Source of the DNA: Cheiracanthium punctorium
Lineage: Eukaryota; Arthropoda; Arachnida; Araneae; Cheiracanthiidae
Direction: 5' to 3'
Assembly: GCA_038373885.1 (NCBI GenBank)
Contig: JAWZYV010013029.1
Coordinates: 153,699-217,698 of the forward strand
DNA length: 64,000 bases
Shown piece by piece: positions 1 through 12,080 of this stretch (positions within the stretch are counted from its first letter, which is position 1; each line of letters opens with the position of its first letter). The position numbers and the translations under genes were made by a program. The notes below the pieces were generated by a model that was not told the DNA's origin, made no database searches, and worked only from the letters and a program-made list of their open reading frames with translations.

Positions 1-263
1 ATGTGTATGTTTGTTCAGAATAAAATGCAAGTGGTCTGCCGTTTACATACATTTTCCGGGCCGGTGTGATCAGTTGTATCCGGTCCTGAGTGCATATCAG
101 TTATCTCTGGTGCATACGTAGTTTCAAGTAAGCAGTATTTAAGGGAAATGTGAAATAAATTGCTCGAATAAGGTGTGCAGCGGTTGAATAGCGTGGTTTA
201 CATTCCAGGTGGAGCATAGCTCAGGATCCGTATAACACGGAACGTATTTACCGTGTTATAGGG

Positions 264-427
264 CAGGCGCGTAGCCAGGAAAATTTTTCGGGGGGGGGAT
301 ATGCGCCTGGAAAATTTTTCGGGGGGGATATGAACTTATAAGTGCATAAATAGACGGAATTTCATCACTAATCCAAAAATTTCGGGGGGGGATATATCCC
401 GATATACCCCCCCTGGCTACGCCCCTG
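264..427. mobile_element. hAT-type miniature element, GCGTAGCCAG family variant
   Basis: It starts CAGGCGCGTAGCCAGG and ends CCTGGCTACGCCCCTG, with a perfect 8-bp duplication TTATAGGG (256-263, 428-435). The internal sequence differs from the other copies: it has a repeated GGAAAATTTTTCGGGGGGG block. Confidence 0.85.
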
Positions 428-435
428 TTATAGGG

Positions 436-1406
436 GGATCTACTGTACATAAATTTTCACCTAACATTTCAAATATATACCACTGATTCACCCAACTTTT
501 TTCTAAAAAGAATTATTTTGCTCTCCCGTCTTATTTTTCGGTTCCTGTGGAACATCCTTTAGTTCCTAAGGCTCCAATTGGGTTTCTGCGAGAGTGAGTT
601 TATTTTATAGGACAAAGTGTTCAAATACCATTCTATTGCAAGTTTTGTAAAAAAATAAAATAAAAATCCTCTTAATCTCTGTTTACACAAAACATTCAAA
701 AACAAATTTAGAAAAGCAACCCTGATTACAGGAGGAAATAATCCAGTATTAGGTCTTTGGCGGCAAGGATGGCAGCGAACTAGAAATCTCTGGGTAAAAG
801 GAAAGGGGAGTTTGTATCCCTTAAACCTGTCTCAATGTATATAACACAACAGCTATTTTTAACAAATGCCATACAACTGGTACAAGTATTCATTAAATCT
901 ATGATTTTTGGGGGACCATGACAGCCCAGTTGGCAGGAAGTTGGATTTCAGATCGATGATTCTTTGTTAAATTCAGGCTTATCAAAGACCTATAGTCCTG
1001 CTTGTCTTTCATTTTAATTCGCTATTTCGCTTCAAGAAGAAGAAGAAAAAAAAAACGTAGCACTTAAGGAAAAATTCAAAATTCTTTACCAAGAAGCGGG
1101 GGGAGCTGGAGGAGTAAAGGCCGGCACTCATTCAGAGTTTTTCTTGTGCGTTTCCTAACAAGTCAATGTATTTTTCCCGTATCAACTTTCCGTATTGCGG
1201 GGAAAAGTCTGCTTGTGCTGACCGCTTGAAAACCGCAGAATGACAAATGATAACCAATTATCCTTTGTTGGCTGACACGTTCAACGCTGAAATTTGTCTT
1301 CCAAGCGTGGTTACAATATTTTTTAGAACCGTCGCCAAAAGTTTGAGCCAAATTTTTGCAAAAGTAGGTGTGAAGATTTTCTCTGGAGAGGGAATAGAGG
1401 GCAGGG
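436..1406. other. Stretch without recognised gene
   Basis: AT-rich DNA with short A runs and no clear element ends. Two overlapping short ORFs on opposite strands near 1163-1495 extend into the MULE arm and show no family features. Confidence 0.5.
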
Positions 1407-1611
1407 GTCAATTACGGTTTAGGTATTATCTCGCCGTAAGAATGGGGGTCAGCAGTGACCACCTGCTGGCTAGCTATTTCCTGCGTTCCAAATAAACCAG
1501 GCGAAAAGGGAGACCGCCATTTTCACCCACACACGAAACGGACTTAGGGAAAATATACTTCCTCCCGTTCCTCGCTTGTTGCCAGGCTTTCAATTGAAAT
1601 AGAAAATTTGT

Positions 1612-1850
1612 CATGCAGGCTTTCATAAGCTATTTATTTATTTTATTATTAGATAGGCCACTTTTCAGTGTTTTGTAACTTCAATTTTCGAAACTGAAGA
1701 AAAATTTATTTGGCGTGAAATAGAAAATTTGTGATGCAGGGGCTTTCATAAACTATTTATTTATTTTATTATTAGATAGGCCACTTTTCAGTGTTTTGTA
1801 ACTTCAATTTTTAAAACTTAAGAAAAAATTTATTTGGCGTGAACCATAAT
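1612..1850 (+). repeat. Tandem duplication inside left MULE arm
   Basis: Two copies of about 120 bases, each running from AGAAAATTTGT through TCATGCAGG-type sequence to TTATTTGGCGTGAA, lie head to tail. The right arm (3785-3990) has the same arrangement inverted, with its inner copy truncated. Confidence 0.85.
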
Positions 1851-2135
1851 TATTATGCACAGTATGTATCGAAACATAATTTGTGTTTCAGAGCCGTACA
1901 CCGGACATGGACGGGAGAGCTGTACGTGTTTTTAAAGTGTCAAATTCCATGTAGAATTTTTCATTTACGAAAAAGCTGCCTTTATTTTCTTCGTTTATAA
2001 GTAAAATAATTTAGGAATTAATTTACATTAGGTATAGTTATATATATATTCCATTTTTATTCCTTTTTTTAAAATTGTACTATATATATATATATATATA
2101 TATAAGAGACACACACGCGCACGCACACATATATA

Positions 2136-3047
2136 CAGTCGACTCTCAATATCTCGAAGTCGGCTGGACCGGCAAAAAATATCCGATATAACAGAAATTC
2201 GAGATATCGGAAATCGCACATAATATCTTATTCAGTGGCATGTTTTTACCGTGTTTAACACACGGTAAAAATATACCCCTGAATGAGGGCCGTAGCCAGA
2301 AATTTTTTATGGGGGGGGGGTTTACGACTACTACAACTCATATATATGTATACGTGTGTGTGATAAAGTAGTGAAGAATATACATTTTCTATGTCAAAAA
2401 TTTCTCATGGGGGCGTTATGACCCCCCCTAACCCCCCTCCCCCCCTTGAATACGCCCCTGCCCCATTAAATCAATAAAGCAAAATGTTTCTACTTTTCTG
2501 ATGATAAGTGGGTAATTTGATCGTTAGTAATAATGTTAGAAGAATCAAAACGGTACCAAGGTGGACCAGGGGGTCCCCCCCCCTCCTCCGAAATATAAAA
2601 TCTTGTTAACAAAATGATAATGTGAAGTCGTTTTGTGAACAATTCGGTCTTTTTCACCGTTTGGTACCCCTCCAAAATGTATTGCTGTGTTCGGCTCCAG
2701 AAGAATTAAATAGATAATACACAGAATCAAAGCATTAATTGAGCAATTTTATTTAGGATTGGGTTACTAGATAATTTTTCACAATTACATTTTTTAGTTT
2801 CGATTTCATGTTATACTTATCATTATTTTTATACAAAGCATTAAAGACATCTTCCGGTAAGTTAACAGGGCTTGCAAATTTCTAAGTAACTGTAAATATC
2901 GAGATAAGCGGAATGATAGATTAGTATCTTCGAGATAGTGAGAAAAAATTCTCTTAAATTATACATTAGGTCAATATGGGGCTGTAAAAAAACTTGGAGA
3001 TTATCGAAAATCGAGATAAACGAAGTCGAGATATGGAGATTCAATTG
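2136..3047. mobile_element. pogo/Tigger-like non-autonomous element nested in the MULE
   Basis: The left end, CAGTCGACTCTCAATATCTC at 2136, and the right end (inverted CAATTGAATCTCCATATCTC, ending 3047) match the pogo/Tigger terminal style. TA flanks each side (2134-2135, 3048-3049). More TCTCGA/GAGATAT motifs recur near both ends. No transposase ORF is present. A hAT-type miniature element sits inside. Confidence 0.7.
2285..2460. mobile_element. hAT-type miniature element, GCGTAGCCAG family, copy
   Basis: The ends resemble GGCGTAGCCAGAAATTTTT and GAATACGCCCCTG. The body has CGACTACTAC, TATATGTATACGTGTGTG and GAATATACATTTT blocks shared with copies at 10785, 43855 and 60605. The target duplication is degraded. 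It is the innermost of three nested elements. Confidence 0.75.
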
Positions 3048-3476
3048 TATGTATGAAGTTCACACCCCAAAACACGAATTTAAACGCATATTTTATGTAT
3101 AAGTTTCCCCAACCATTATTTAGTTTAAACCTGTTTTGCTAAAATTTAACGATTAAAAAAAAAATTCACTTAACCTATAATACAAAGCCCTTGAAAGAAA
3201 TAGATATTTCCTATATGGGCTATGATATCTGAATGACATAATTTTGAGAAATTTCGCTAAACAATTATTATTTAGTGACGTTTACCTTCTCTAAAGCGAT
3301 ATATAAAGAAATTGTTTTTTGGGAACGCGTGAAGTTGACAGCAACAAACACGAATTAAAATATAAAATTTTGAACAAGTTTTAGGAAGTTTTGCCCTGTT
3401 TCACCCATCTTTTGCAAGTGTATTATATCTACACAATGCAATATAATTTTGCGCCCAGCAACTGTCTGGAGTTTTT

Positions 3477-3580
3477 GAAGGTTTTCTCCAGATGTAACCT
3501 GTATACGTCAGAAATCCATGAAAAGTCCGCCGCTCAAGGCATAACCCCCTACGCAGATACCGTTGTGCAAATTTTCACTT
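3477..3580 (+). repeat. SINE body fragment
   Basis: GGTTTTCTCCAGATGTAAC and the following GTATACGTCAGAA to ACGCAGATACC match the post-tRNA body of the SINE at 13988-14230. The tRNA-like head is missing. Confidence 0.55.
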
Positions 3581-4172
3581 AAAATAATTTGATTTGTTCA
3601 TTTGCTGAAAAGCCATTCAAAGATAATTTTCCCCCATTGGTTATGGTTTGTGCGTACGCGATCTTGTAGACAGGTTTTGTAGACAACTTTTGTCGCGTTT
3701 TGGCACCATTTATTATAAAGGGACAGTATGGTTAGAAAATGCCCGCGAAGGTTGTACGGTAGTTTTAGTAGGCGATTTTAAAGGCACTGAAAAGTGGCCT
3801 ATCTAATAATTAAATAAATAAATAGTTTATGAAAGCCCCTGCATCACAAATTTTCTATTTCACGCCAAATAAATTTTTCTTCAGTTTCGAAAATTGAAGT
3901 TACAAAACACTGAAAAGTGGCCTATCTAATAATAAAATAAATAAATAGCTTATGAAAGCCTGCATGACAAATTTTCTATTTCAATTGAAAGCCCGGCAAC
4001 AAGCGAGGAACGGGAGGAAGAATATTTTCCCTAAGTCCGTTTCGTGTGTGGGTGAAAATAGCGGTCTCCCTTTTCCCCTGGTTTATTTGGAACGCAGGAA
4101 ATAGCTAGCCAGCAGGGGGTCACTGCTGACCCCCCATTCTTACGGCGAGATAATACCTATACCGTCAATTAC

Positions 4173-5128
4173 AGTCTCGGGTCACTATTTCCTCTTTTTT
4201 TTTCTTTCTGTTGTGTTTGCATTCTTGCTGAGGGAGCTGATATTAAGGGGATACGTATACTTCGAGTGGAATTACGGGGGAGCGAGGGGGGGGGGGACGG
4301 TAGAGAGGCGCAGAGAGCCAAGTCGGTGCTCCGGGGATAAAATCTTTGGGGTTCCACTGCTATCCAGAAATTCTTTTGATGTCGTATTAGATCAATCATT
4401 TATTCCTTATTAAAATTATTCCTCATTTAAAGAAACTTTAAATTAATAGTAATTGGAAAATAATTAATAGAATTAAAATCATTAACTTAAAAAAGTACTA
4501 TACTTTAATAAACATCCATGCTCTAAAAAATACCAACATTTGGTTTTGAAGGTTTCGTCACCTCCATAGAGAAACTGTATTTGAAACGTTAACACTTTTG
4601 TATGGCATGTTTCCTCAGTATTGAAAAAATTAATATTTTTATTCATACTTCCATGCAAGCAGGCAGCCAAAAAAAATTCAGCAGTCCAAAAAAGTGGAAA
4701 TTTCAAAGTTTCTCATAGAAAGTCTTGATCTTTAATATTTTGTTAAGGAAAAATCAAAATTTCGGAGGTTGGGTGGGCCCATAGACTCTCCTCTGGCTAT
4801 ACCCTTTCTTCCACTATTATCAATGTGTCTCGAAAAAAAAGGGTTTCTTGTGTTAAATAAATCTTTTCTACTTTTATCCTCGTTTTTGTCAAGTTGGTGG
4901 TTTATGCTGTAGCTGGCTTTTTGTAGTTTCATTCAAAAATTAATTTGAAACATCCGAAGACTTTTTTTTTTTTTTTACAAAATTGACAACACACAATTAA
5001 ATATTATGCAAACAGCTAAAGCGGGGCCCCTTCACAAGCTGAGGCCCTGGGGATTTTTCCCCTGCTCCCCTCCCTCTCTGCGCCACTGAATGAAAAAAGT
5101 CTTTGAAACGATAGATTGGAAAACATTG
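4173..5128. other. Stretch without recognised gene
   Basis: This holds a GGGGGAGCGAGG-type G-rich fragment (4275-4325) and homopolymer T runs. A GGGCCCCTTCACAAGCTGAGG-like decayed miniature-element end lies at 5025-5090. No coding sequence is supported. Confidence 0.45.
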
Positions 5129-5136
5129 ATCTAGGG

Positions 5137-5319
5137 CAGGGGGGGGGGCGAACCTTTATGGATCAACGTGCCATTTTTTCTAAAGAAATGTTTAATGAGG
5201 TCATAGACGTGCCATCAAATAATTTTGACTTATCGATCGTGATACTTCATGGCAAACTTTATTATTTTTAATTAAAATGCAAACCGTTTGGCACGCATGC
5301 CATTCGTTCGCCGCCCCTA
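5137..5319. mobile_element. hAT-type miniature element with 8-bp TSD
   Basis: The left end is a CAGGGGG run followed by GGCGAACC; the right end is GTTCGCCGCCCCTA. ATCTAGGG is duplicated at 5129-5136 and 5320-5327. To the right, a short AATCTAGGGGCGCCCCT-type motif is repeated (5320-5375). Confidence 0.75.
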
Positions 5320-5498
5320 ATCTAGGGGAAACTAGGGGCGCCCTAATCTAGGGGCGCCCCTAATCTAGGGGAACTTTTGCGTTGGTAAGAAAAAAAATCT
5401 ATTAAAAGAGAACTAAGTATAGAATGGATTCATAAAGATTTATAAATCGCGTAGTAGAATTAAAACAAAAGCGATATGACCTTTTGAAAAATACTTAC

Positions 5499-5669
5499 CT
5501 GTTTTTCCTATTACTTTAATGCAGAAATTTGCTGGAAATTGTCCTATATGACCTTCCTTTGGAACTTTACATCCTTCTGTATATGTACTCATTGCAGGGT
5601 GAAAAGGATCATGGCAGTTAAGATCAGTTCCATTTCTTGAACTACAAGTGTAGCAGCTTATTGCTCCGC
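5499..5669 (-). CDS. Internal exon of a Ly6/uPAR (quiver/sleepless-type) protein
   Basis: This 171-base exon (57 codons) is phase 1 at both ends. The acceptor on the minus strand is TATGTTTAG|GC and the donor is AACAG|GTAAGTA. The product begins near GAISCYTCSSRNGTDLNC and continues with the DPFHPAMSTY block, a GCKVPK block and GQFPANFCIKVIGKT. Five cysteines are visible. This matches the N-terminal half of the extracellular three-finger Ly6 fold in arthropod quiver-like proteins. Those are secreted, usually GPI-anchored, and act at septate junctions or as ion-channel and receptor modulators. The signal-peptide exon (higher coordinates) and the exon with the final CN-type cysteines (lower coordinates) were not found. 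They may lie outside the window or be too short to recognise. The exon has no stop or frameshift and looks functional. Confidence 0.8.
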
Positions 5670-7197
5670 CTAAACATAAATTGATAGCTTTAAGATCCAG
5701 AGTATTTAAAAATAGCTTCCTTGATGTCATAAATGTTTCTAAAAGTTTTCTGAAATGAGCGATTAGAGTTGACCCGGTGTTAACTGCTTTAAGCTTTAAA
5801 TAATGAATGGTTCCCTTTCAACAGCACCAGATATGGTGCATTTTTGACATCGAAGTTTCGTCAACTAAAGCAAGTTAACTAATTGCGGGCTGCGGACTTT
5901 GATAAATCATCTCGATCATAAATACTATATATATATATATTTCCCACAAGCCTAGGCAACATTCTTGTTTAGATCAAAGTTGTATTTCGAAATGCGTCGG
6001 CGAATTTTCTCATTGTTCATGTCCATTTTCAAGAAGCCATAACTTTTGAATGAATGAACGCTATGACTCAAGAAGCCGTGTAACTTTTAAATGAAGTTTC
6101 TCCAGCTCCCGTCCCTGTCAGGACATTCAGACACATCTTTTCAATGAGGAAGAATGTGAACAAACTTAAGTGGCAAATCCCTCCAGCAAATGAATGGTAT
6201 TCGAGAACCAGCCATACTGGTTCACTGGGCCTCACTTGCGACCGAAAATATCAGACAGCATTATCCAGATTTACCAGTGGCCATTTGAGGGGACTTAGAT
6301 TTATAAGGATCACAAGACTCCCAGCTTGTAGTAAGTGTGCTTCTGAGAATGCTTCCCGAAACTACATTTTGAACAGTCTCTAGTTCATCCGAAATGATTT
6401 AGATAGAAATTATCTTTTGATTCTGTACTTTTTACGAGTACACAATCTGAAAGAACTAGTCCATCTGTCTCTAGACATGGAAGATATGAAGCAACAACAA
6501 ATGAAGTTCGATAGCATTTACTTTTATCTGTAGCTTTCGAGGTCCAGAGCATAGGATCAAACTGTCGTCTGCGGACCCCTGTGGGTCCTTGTAGCCATTA
6601 ACGGAGGTCTGCGTAATTCTGAGAAATGGTTGCAAACAGTTCAAGAAGGCAATGAAAAGCCGAGAAGCGAGAAGCAATAAAAATATTTTTAAAGCAATGA
6701 ATAGAACAAACTATTATTGTGCTCTGTCATTAATCAGGACTGAAAGGATTAAGATGGGATCCTTGGTTTACATACGTTTAAGAAACCCTGACTTGGAGTA
6801 TAACGCGATAGGTTACGTATCAACAAAGATATACAAGTCATGTAGTGGCTAACATGCCGCAAACTTTTTGGAATACTCAATGTAGGTTATTTTTTTGTCT
6901 ACTGATGGGTACTCAAAAAAAAAAAAAAAAAAAAAAATTAAAACTGTACACCACACTTAGCCACCTTGGAAGTTGATCAGATTTGTTGTTGCTCAGGGTG
7001 ATCAATAAAAGGGTGTATCGAAAAACCTTTTTTTTTTCGAAATTCGCTTACCCGTAGTGCTATTTTTTGGCAAACTGGCTCAGTAAAATGTGTGCCAAAT
7101 TTCAACTCGATCTTCAGTTGCTGTTTTGGACTTAAAGTTTGAAAAGAAAATGAAAGAAAAGCAACTTTTTGTAAAATTTCTAAAAAAATAATTTTTG
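5670..7197. other. Stretch upstream of the Ly6 exon (minus-strand sense)
   Basis: This should hold intron or 5' parts of the Ly6 gene on the minus strand, but no signal-peptide exon with a phase-1 donor was recognised. It contains a (TA)n run at 5928-5941 and an A run at 6917-6938. Confidence 0.4.
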
Positions 7198-7490
7198 GGC
7201 CGTGGTAACCCAGTGGTTAAGGCGTTGGACTCGTAACCGGAAGATTGTGGGTTCGATACCGGCGTACCACTAAAGACTGCGGTGTACGTGCACGTTAAAT
7301 CCGTGGTTCCGAAAGTCCTCTCGGCGGTCGCTAGCAGTTTCCGAGGGGTGCCAATATTCAGAAGTCCTCCACCTTCTGATGAGGTTCCAAATTGTGGCGG
7401 GAAATTCCGGGAAGGACGTATATGTAGCTCTAAGCGACACATTCAGTGACGCGAGCTGTCCTCTCCTGGCAAACAAATAAATAAAAAATA
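7198..7490 (+). repeat. tRNA-derived SINE (Thr-like head)
   Basis: The head has an A box (TAACCCAGTGG) and a B box (GGTTCGATACC) for RNA polymerase III, with an anticodon-loop-like CTCGTAA. The pairing of the arms is too poor for a functional tRNA. An unrelated body of about 190 bases follows, with CTTCTGATGAGGTTCC and a CAAACAAATAAATAAAAAAT tail. Confidence 0.75.
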
Positions 7491-9227
7491 ATTTTTTTGA
7501 AAATTTCTTGTTGCTAGTATTGAAGTTTAACAATAAGTGTGTAAATTTTCAGCTCGATCGATTGATATGTTCAGTTGCCGCAATGAGCCTAAAGCTTATG
7601 AAAAAGTGAAAAAAGTAAATTTCGCTAGCACTCTTTAGAGACATTTCATTCCTTTAGTATTAATATTTTGTGTGTTCATAAAGTCTCAATAACGTAAATA
7701 ACGTAAGAAATGTGTTTGCAATAGCCGTTAAAAAATGGCGCTGTAATCGCAAGCCTCGGTATAGAGCATTTCGACGGGGCGCTCCTCTCTGCGATCGGTC
7801 GCCGTCTTGCGTGACAGCTTGGGGTTCTCGTAATGTATTTCAATGGGAAAAACCCGATTTTCAACATTCAAAAGAAGTATTAAATTTAATTTTTTGGATG
7901 ATTGTAATGGATGGAATTTGTTAATCAGACCTTCGAATTTTGTGTCCCAGATGGCGTTTAATATTTTAAAAAGCTTAACATATAATATTTTAATGGTATT
8001 TCAAGAGACTTTTTCCGCTGGTACTGCGTTCGGAAAGTCAACATTATGTACGGGAATGAACACAACGTTTGTTTTAAGATTCGGCTGGTTATTCGGATTA
8101 CTGTTTGTTTACAAATATCATTGTTGTGCATGCGAAATTTTCTTACGTTGTGAGATTTATGCAAGAATAAAGTTTTGTTTTTCAATTATAATTCATCGGA
8201 TATTCTGTATGCCCTAGAAAACATCAAATTCCATTAATATTTATATTAAAGAAGTGTTTATTTATATTCCTATTACGATATATTCAGATTGTTTTTTTCT
8301 TTAATAAACAATAAAATGTACTGCTTGTTATTATTTATCATAGTGTTCTTTTAAATATGTAAATGCCTGTAAAATAAGACCAGTTATCCCATTAATAAAA
8401 AAAGTGTAACATATGCATCGCATAACATATTTGTACATGTAATTAATCTAATACGTATGAATATGAATTAAAAAAATAATCCAATAAATCAACTAAATTA
8501 AAGACGTAGACCAATTAATGCAATCTTTACTTAGTTGCATAATTATTTAAATTGACAGTAAACATGAGTGCAAAATGTAAATTTATAATTCCATTATGTT
8601 ACATAAAGCTTCTGCCTTTTTATTATAAGATGGAAAACATTTCTGTTTCGCAATGTTAGCTCATAAAACTGTACTGAACAATTCTACAATTACATTTTTG
8701 AATTTTGTTTCAAGATAGAATCAAAACAGAAATCAAAAGCCGGAACTCTGACCCTGTATTTCTTTTTCCTGGGTGAATTTTTACATATTAGGCAAAGCTC
8801 ATGAATACTTTGCTCCGAAGCCCAACACTAGTACATAATTCATAAATTTTCCCCTTTTCAAGCACAAACTGATTTTAGCAGACAAGACAAATCATATTCG
8901 CTTCACCTCGACCAGATTTGAGAGTCCTAAGACCATCAGAATTTGGGTGTTTTCTGTATAATGTTTATATTTCTTCCTGCTAATTTCCGACTATTTAATT
9001 TTATATCACTGTTCTGTGAAATAATTATTATATGGGAAAATCTTTAAATTATCGTTATTTTAGTTAAATGTGCTACCAACCCCATATTGCAGGGGTTTGT
9101 AGTTCGCTATTGAGTATTAACATAACAATATTAAGGCTCCGGCACCTTTTTTTGCTAGAAATTGCCGCTAGCCCTGGAGCAATTAAATGTTTTCTCAATG
9201 AAAAATTTCTTTCATTATTTTCCAAAA
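7491..9227. other. Stretch without recognised gene
   Basis: AT-rich. A 124-codon ORF at 7843-8217 has no family features and overlaps open frames on the other strand. Nothing else is recognisable. Confidence 0.45.
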
Positions 9228-9625
9228 AGTTACACTTTTTGTATATAACCCACATACAAAAATATCCCCAATCAGTAAAATGTGCTCCATATTCTGATGA
9301 GGTGATGGACAAAATTTGAGAATTATATCCTGAAAAGTGTCAAAGGTATGAAGATAATGAGTACTGAGTTAAACCAATTTTCAGTAGCTCTTGAAAGGAA
9401 AAAAATCCCAATCACATTTTAAGGGTCATACAGATATTATGAAAGAATATTTTACATTCAAATTCAAGTATAGACCCCAGTTACCTTTGTTTATAGATAT
9501 CCCTTAAGACGTTATATGATGAAAGGCTGAAATTTTGTCCATCACCTCATTTGTGCATGGGGTACATTTTATTTTCTAGGAATTTTTTTGTAAGGTAGTT
9601 CTAAGAAATTTTAAAAAGTGTAACT
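9228..9625. repeat. Inverted repeat, about 95-bp arms
   Basis: AAAGTTACACTTTTTGTATA through GAGGTGATGGACAAAATTT (9228-9318) matches the reverse complement of 9527-9625 with differences. It is probably a decayed TIR element; no ORF of note lies inside. Confidence 0.6.
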
Positions 9626-9879
9626 CTGTGAAAATTAACAAGAGGAATTTTCTCTTAACATAGTCTTTCTTTTTAACCTTATTTTAAACATTTATTCAAT
9701 TCACATTGCCTAATTATCTTTAATAGATAAAGAATTAAAGCATGTTATCACTTTCTAGGGGCACTGTACGTGTGTGTGTGTCTATACAATTTATAAACAC
9801 TAATATTTTTACTTCTTTGTATGACGTACAAAGAAATAATGTGATCACAAAAATAATTCGGTATCCAGATTTTGACTAC

Positions 9880-11240
9880 CTCTAAATTTACTGAGTTTTT
9901 GCTTGACATCTCATTGTACACATGTATGTATGTTCATATAAATTCATGTACAAGCATTCTGACTGACAGCTAGACCATTTTGATCAGTGTTTCTGGCGCC
10001 TGTACGTACGTGTGTATGTAGGTAACTCACATATCTTAAAAACTATGAGTCGTACAATGTCGAAATTTTATATTTAGGATTGTTGTAACATCTACATCCA
10101 TACATTATGCTTTATGGGCAGAAATTCATTAAAGTGTAATTTAGAGATATTAAGTTATTTCAAATGAATCAAAAGTGATATATGTTGTTAAGGATTACAA
10201 AATGAATCTTGCCATGAAAAATGGTATCTTTATCATTTACAGTTCTACAGGAGCACTCAGAAAAATTCCAACAAATTACAGTCAATGGCAGTTTTAGAAA
10301 CATTCATTCATTTCAATCAGAATAACATCTTACCATATGGTTGGATAATGGTCCGGTGACGTTCAGCCACCTCCCTCAAAAACTGCATTAAAAGTCACCA
10401 AACTTGGCAACTTTTGGTGTATATATGTATATATTTAATTTGCATATCTCAAAACCTATTAGTCGTAGATTGCTGAGATTTTATATATAAGATTGTTGTA
10501 ACATCTAGTTGTACACCTAGATTTTTTATTCCAATCTACTGGAGAGTTTATTTACAGGACCACCCAAAAGAATTTTGGTACTTGCATGTATCCTTGCAGT
10601 CTGCCAAGACGAGCGATTTTTCGCTTTGATAAATCTAGGTTGCATGAAATCATGATGGTTCCGAATACAATTGGCTACAGTTTGACAGCACATTTTCCGA
10701 AAAAATAATTTGGCACGAATGTCTATCAGGATAATATGCAACTACCAGAATTCCAATACATTAATGTCTATAGACATCTTTAAATAGTGGCGTAGCCAGA
10801 AATTTTTCATGGGAGGGGTTACTATTGTAACTCACATATATGTGTGTGGTGAGGGAGCGAAGAATATACATTTTGTATTGCAAAAATTTCAGGGTGTGTG
10901 TGTGTGTTCTGATCCCTTATCCCCCCCCCCCTGGCTATGCCACTGTCTTCAACATATTATGTCTGTAATCGTTCATTGTTTGGTCCATGCACAGAATCTC
11001 GCTATCTGTCATCCACCGTGTTGAGTTTTGCCAAAATATCGCTAATTTAACACCAAAAATAATTATGCATTTTGCATGACTCAAACTTTTAATCGTAGAA
11101 TGTTGAAATTTTGTATTTAGAACTATTGTAACATCTAACTGTGCTTTTGATTGCTGTGGACTGAGTAATTTATTTACAGGTTCACCCAAAAGACAAAATA
11201 TATTAAGGGTCTATAGATACCTTCATTTCATTAAAAATCT
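9880..11240 (+). repeat. Dispersed direct repeats with CTCAAAACTATTAGTCGTAG motif
   Basis: A block resembling CATATCTCAAAAACTATTAGTCGTAGAATGTTGAAATTTTATATTTAGGA and ending GTTGTAACATCTA recurs at about 10022, 10442 and 11076. The second and third copies are followed by a TTTATTTACAGGNNCACCCAAAAGA block. Diverged copies of one old repeat family, interrupted by the hAT miniature element at 10785. Confidence 0.6.
10785..10945. mobile_element. hAT-type miniature element, GCGTAGCCAG family
   Basis: The ends are TAGTGGCGTAGCCAG and CTGGCTATGCCACTG. The flanks TCTTTAAA (10777-10784) and TCTTCAAC (10946-10953) are a mutated 8-bp duplication. Confidence 0.8.
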
Positions 11241-11929
11241 GTGATGAATAACTGTTTCAGCTGTGACTGAAATCTCGCTATCGCAAGCTTATTGGCTTTT
11301 GTCAAAATATTGCCCAATTAAGTGAAACAAATCTTTAAAATTGAACTCAGCTTGGCGGTAAACTTTAGAATTGCAGTATTTTGTCTCTTTCAAATGAAAT
11401 AAGTTTAGATGAAGTGCCCCGAAAATAATTCTGATTTAATAGAGGTACAAGGAAGTCATGTGGTGTCCTTATCAGATTTATTAGTTCAATGATTTGATTA
11501 AAAAAAAAACAATCATAATAAAAGGAGTAGTATATAGATTTTTACAGTTATATTCTTCCATGATGATTGTATCTAAGAGAATTTTTTTTCAACATCGTAA
11601 ATTATAGTGTTACTTGAAAATATGTTTTCACATAATTTATACAGGAACCAGACTACATGCAAGCGAGAGATATTAAAAAAATCAGATGTCAGTCAGCCAA
11701 TTTAAATTACTTTAGAAGTTGAAATAGAAGTACAAAAGTAGTACAAAAAGTACAAAAAAATTTGAAGTACAAAAGAAGTTAGAAGTACAAAAAAATTGAA
11801 AGAAAAAAAATCATCATATTTGACAATATTTGGCTGCATAAAATGATTTAGATTCTTGAATCTAAACAGCAGATAAGAACAGTATTCATAGAAAAATTGC
11901 TACTGGCGTAATTATCCCGGCACTCAAAC

Positions 11930-12080
11930 AAGACAAGCAATTTCTCGCCAAGATAAATGCCGATCACATGAAATTATTAATGGTTTCGAATACGATTGGC
12001 AACAGTTTCCAGCACATTTCATGAAAAAATACTTTGTCGGAAATGACCACCGGGATAATACGCAAGTACCAAAAAATCTA
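11930..12080 (+). repeat. Direct repeat of 10590-10752
   Basis: Both segments share, in order, ATTTNTCGCNNNGATAAAT, CATGAAATNATNATGGTT, CGAATACNATTGGCNACAGTTT and CAGCACATTTNNNGAAAAAATA blocks. Clearly homologous but diverged, in the same orientation. No protein family was recognised in either strand. Confidence 0.55.

Larger units (their letters stand above)
1416..4163. mobile_element. MULE-like non-autonomous element with long TIRs and 9-bp TSD
   Basis: The outer 378-379 bases are inverted repeats of each other (1416-1793 and 3785-4163), beginning GGTTTAGGTATTATCTCGCC on the left. GTCAATTAC is duplicated immediately outside both ends (1407-1415 and 4164-4172). Long TIRs with a 9-bp target duplication are the hallmark of Mutator-like elements. 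Each arm contains an internal tandem duplication. No transposase was recognised inside; the core holds a pogo-like element and a SINE fragment. Confidence 0.85.

Noticed and set aside
7198..7272. Possible functional tRNA-Thr gene
   Set aside because: A and B boxes and a CTCGTAA loop are present, but acceptor and T-stem pairing is poor and a SINE body follows directly.
7843..8217. 124-codon ORF on the plus strand
   Set aside because: Low-complexity AT-rich composition, overlapped by antisense ORFs, with no conserved motif.
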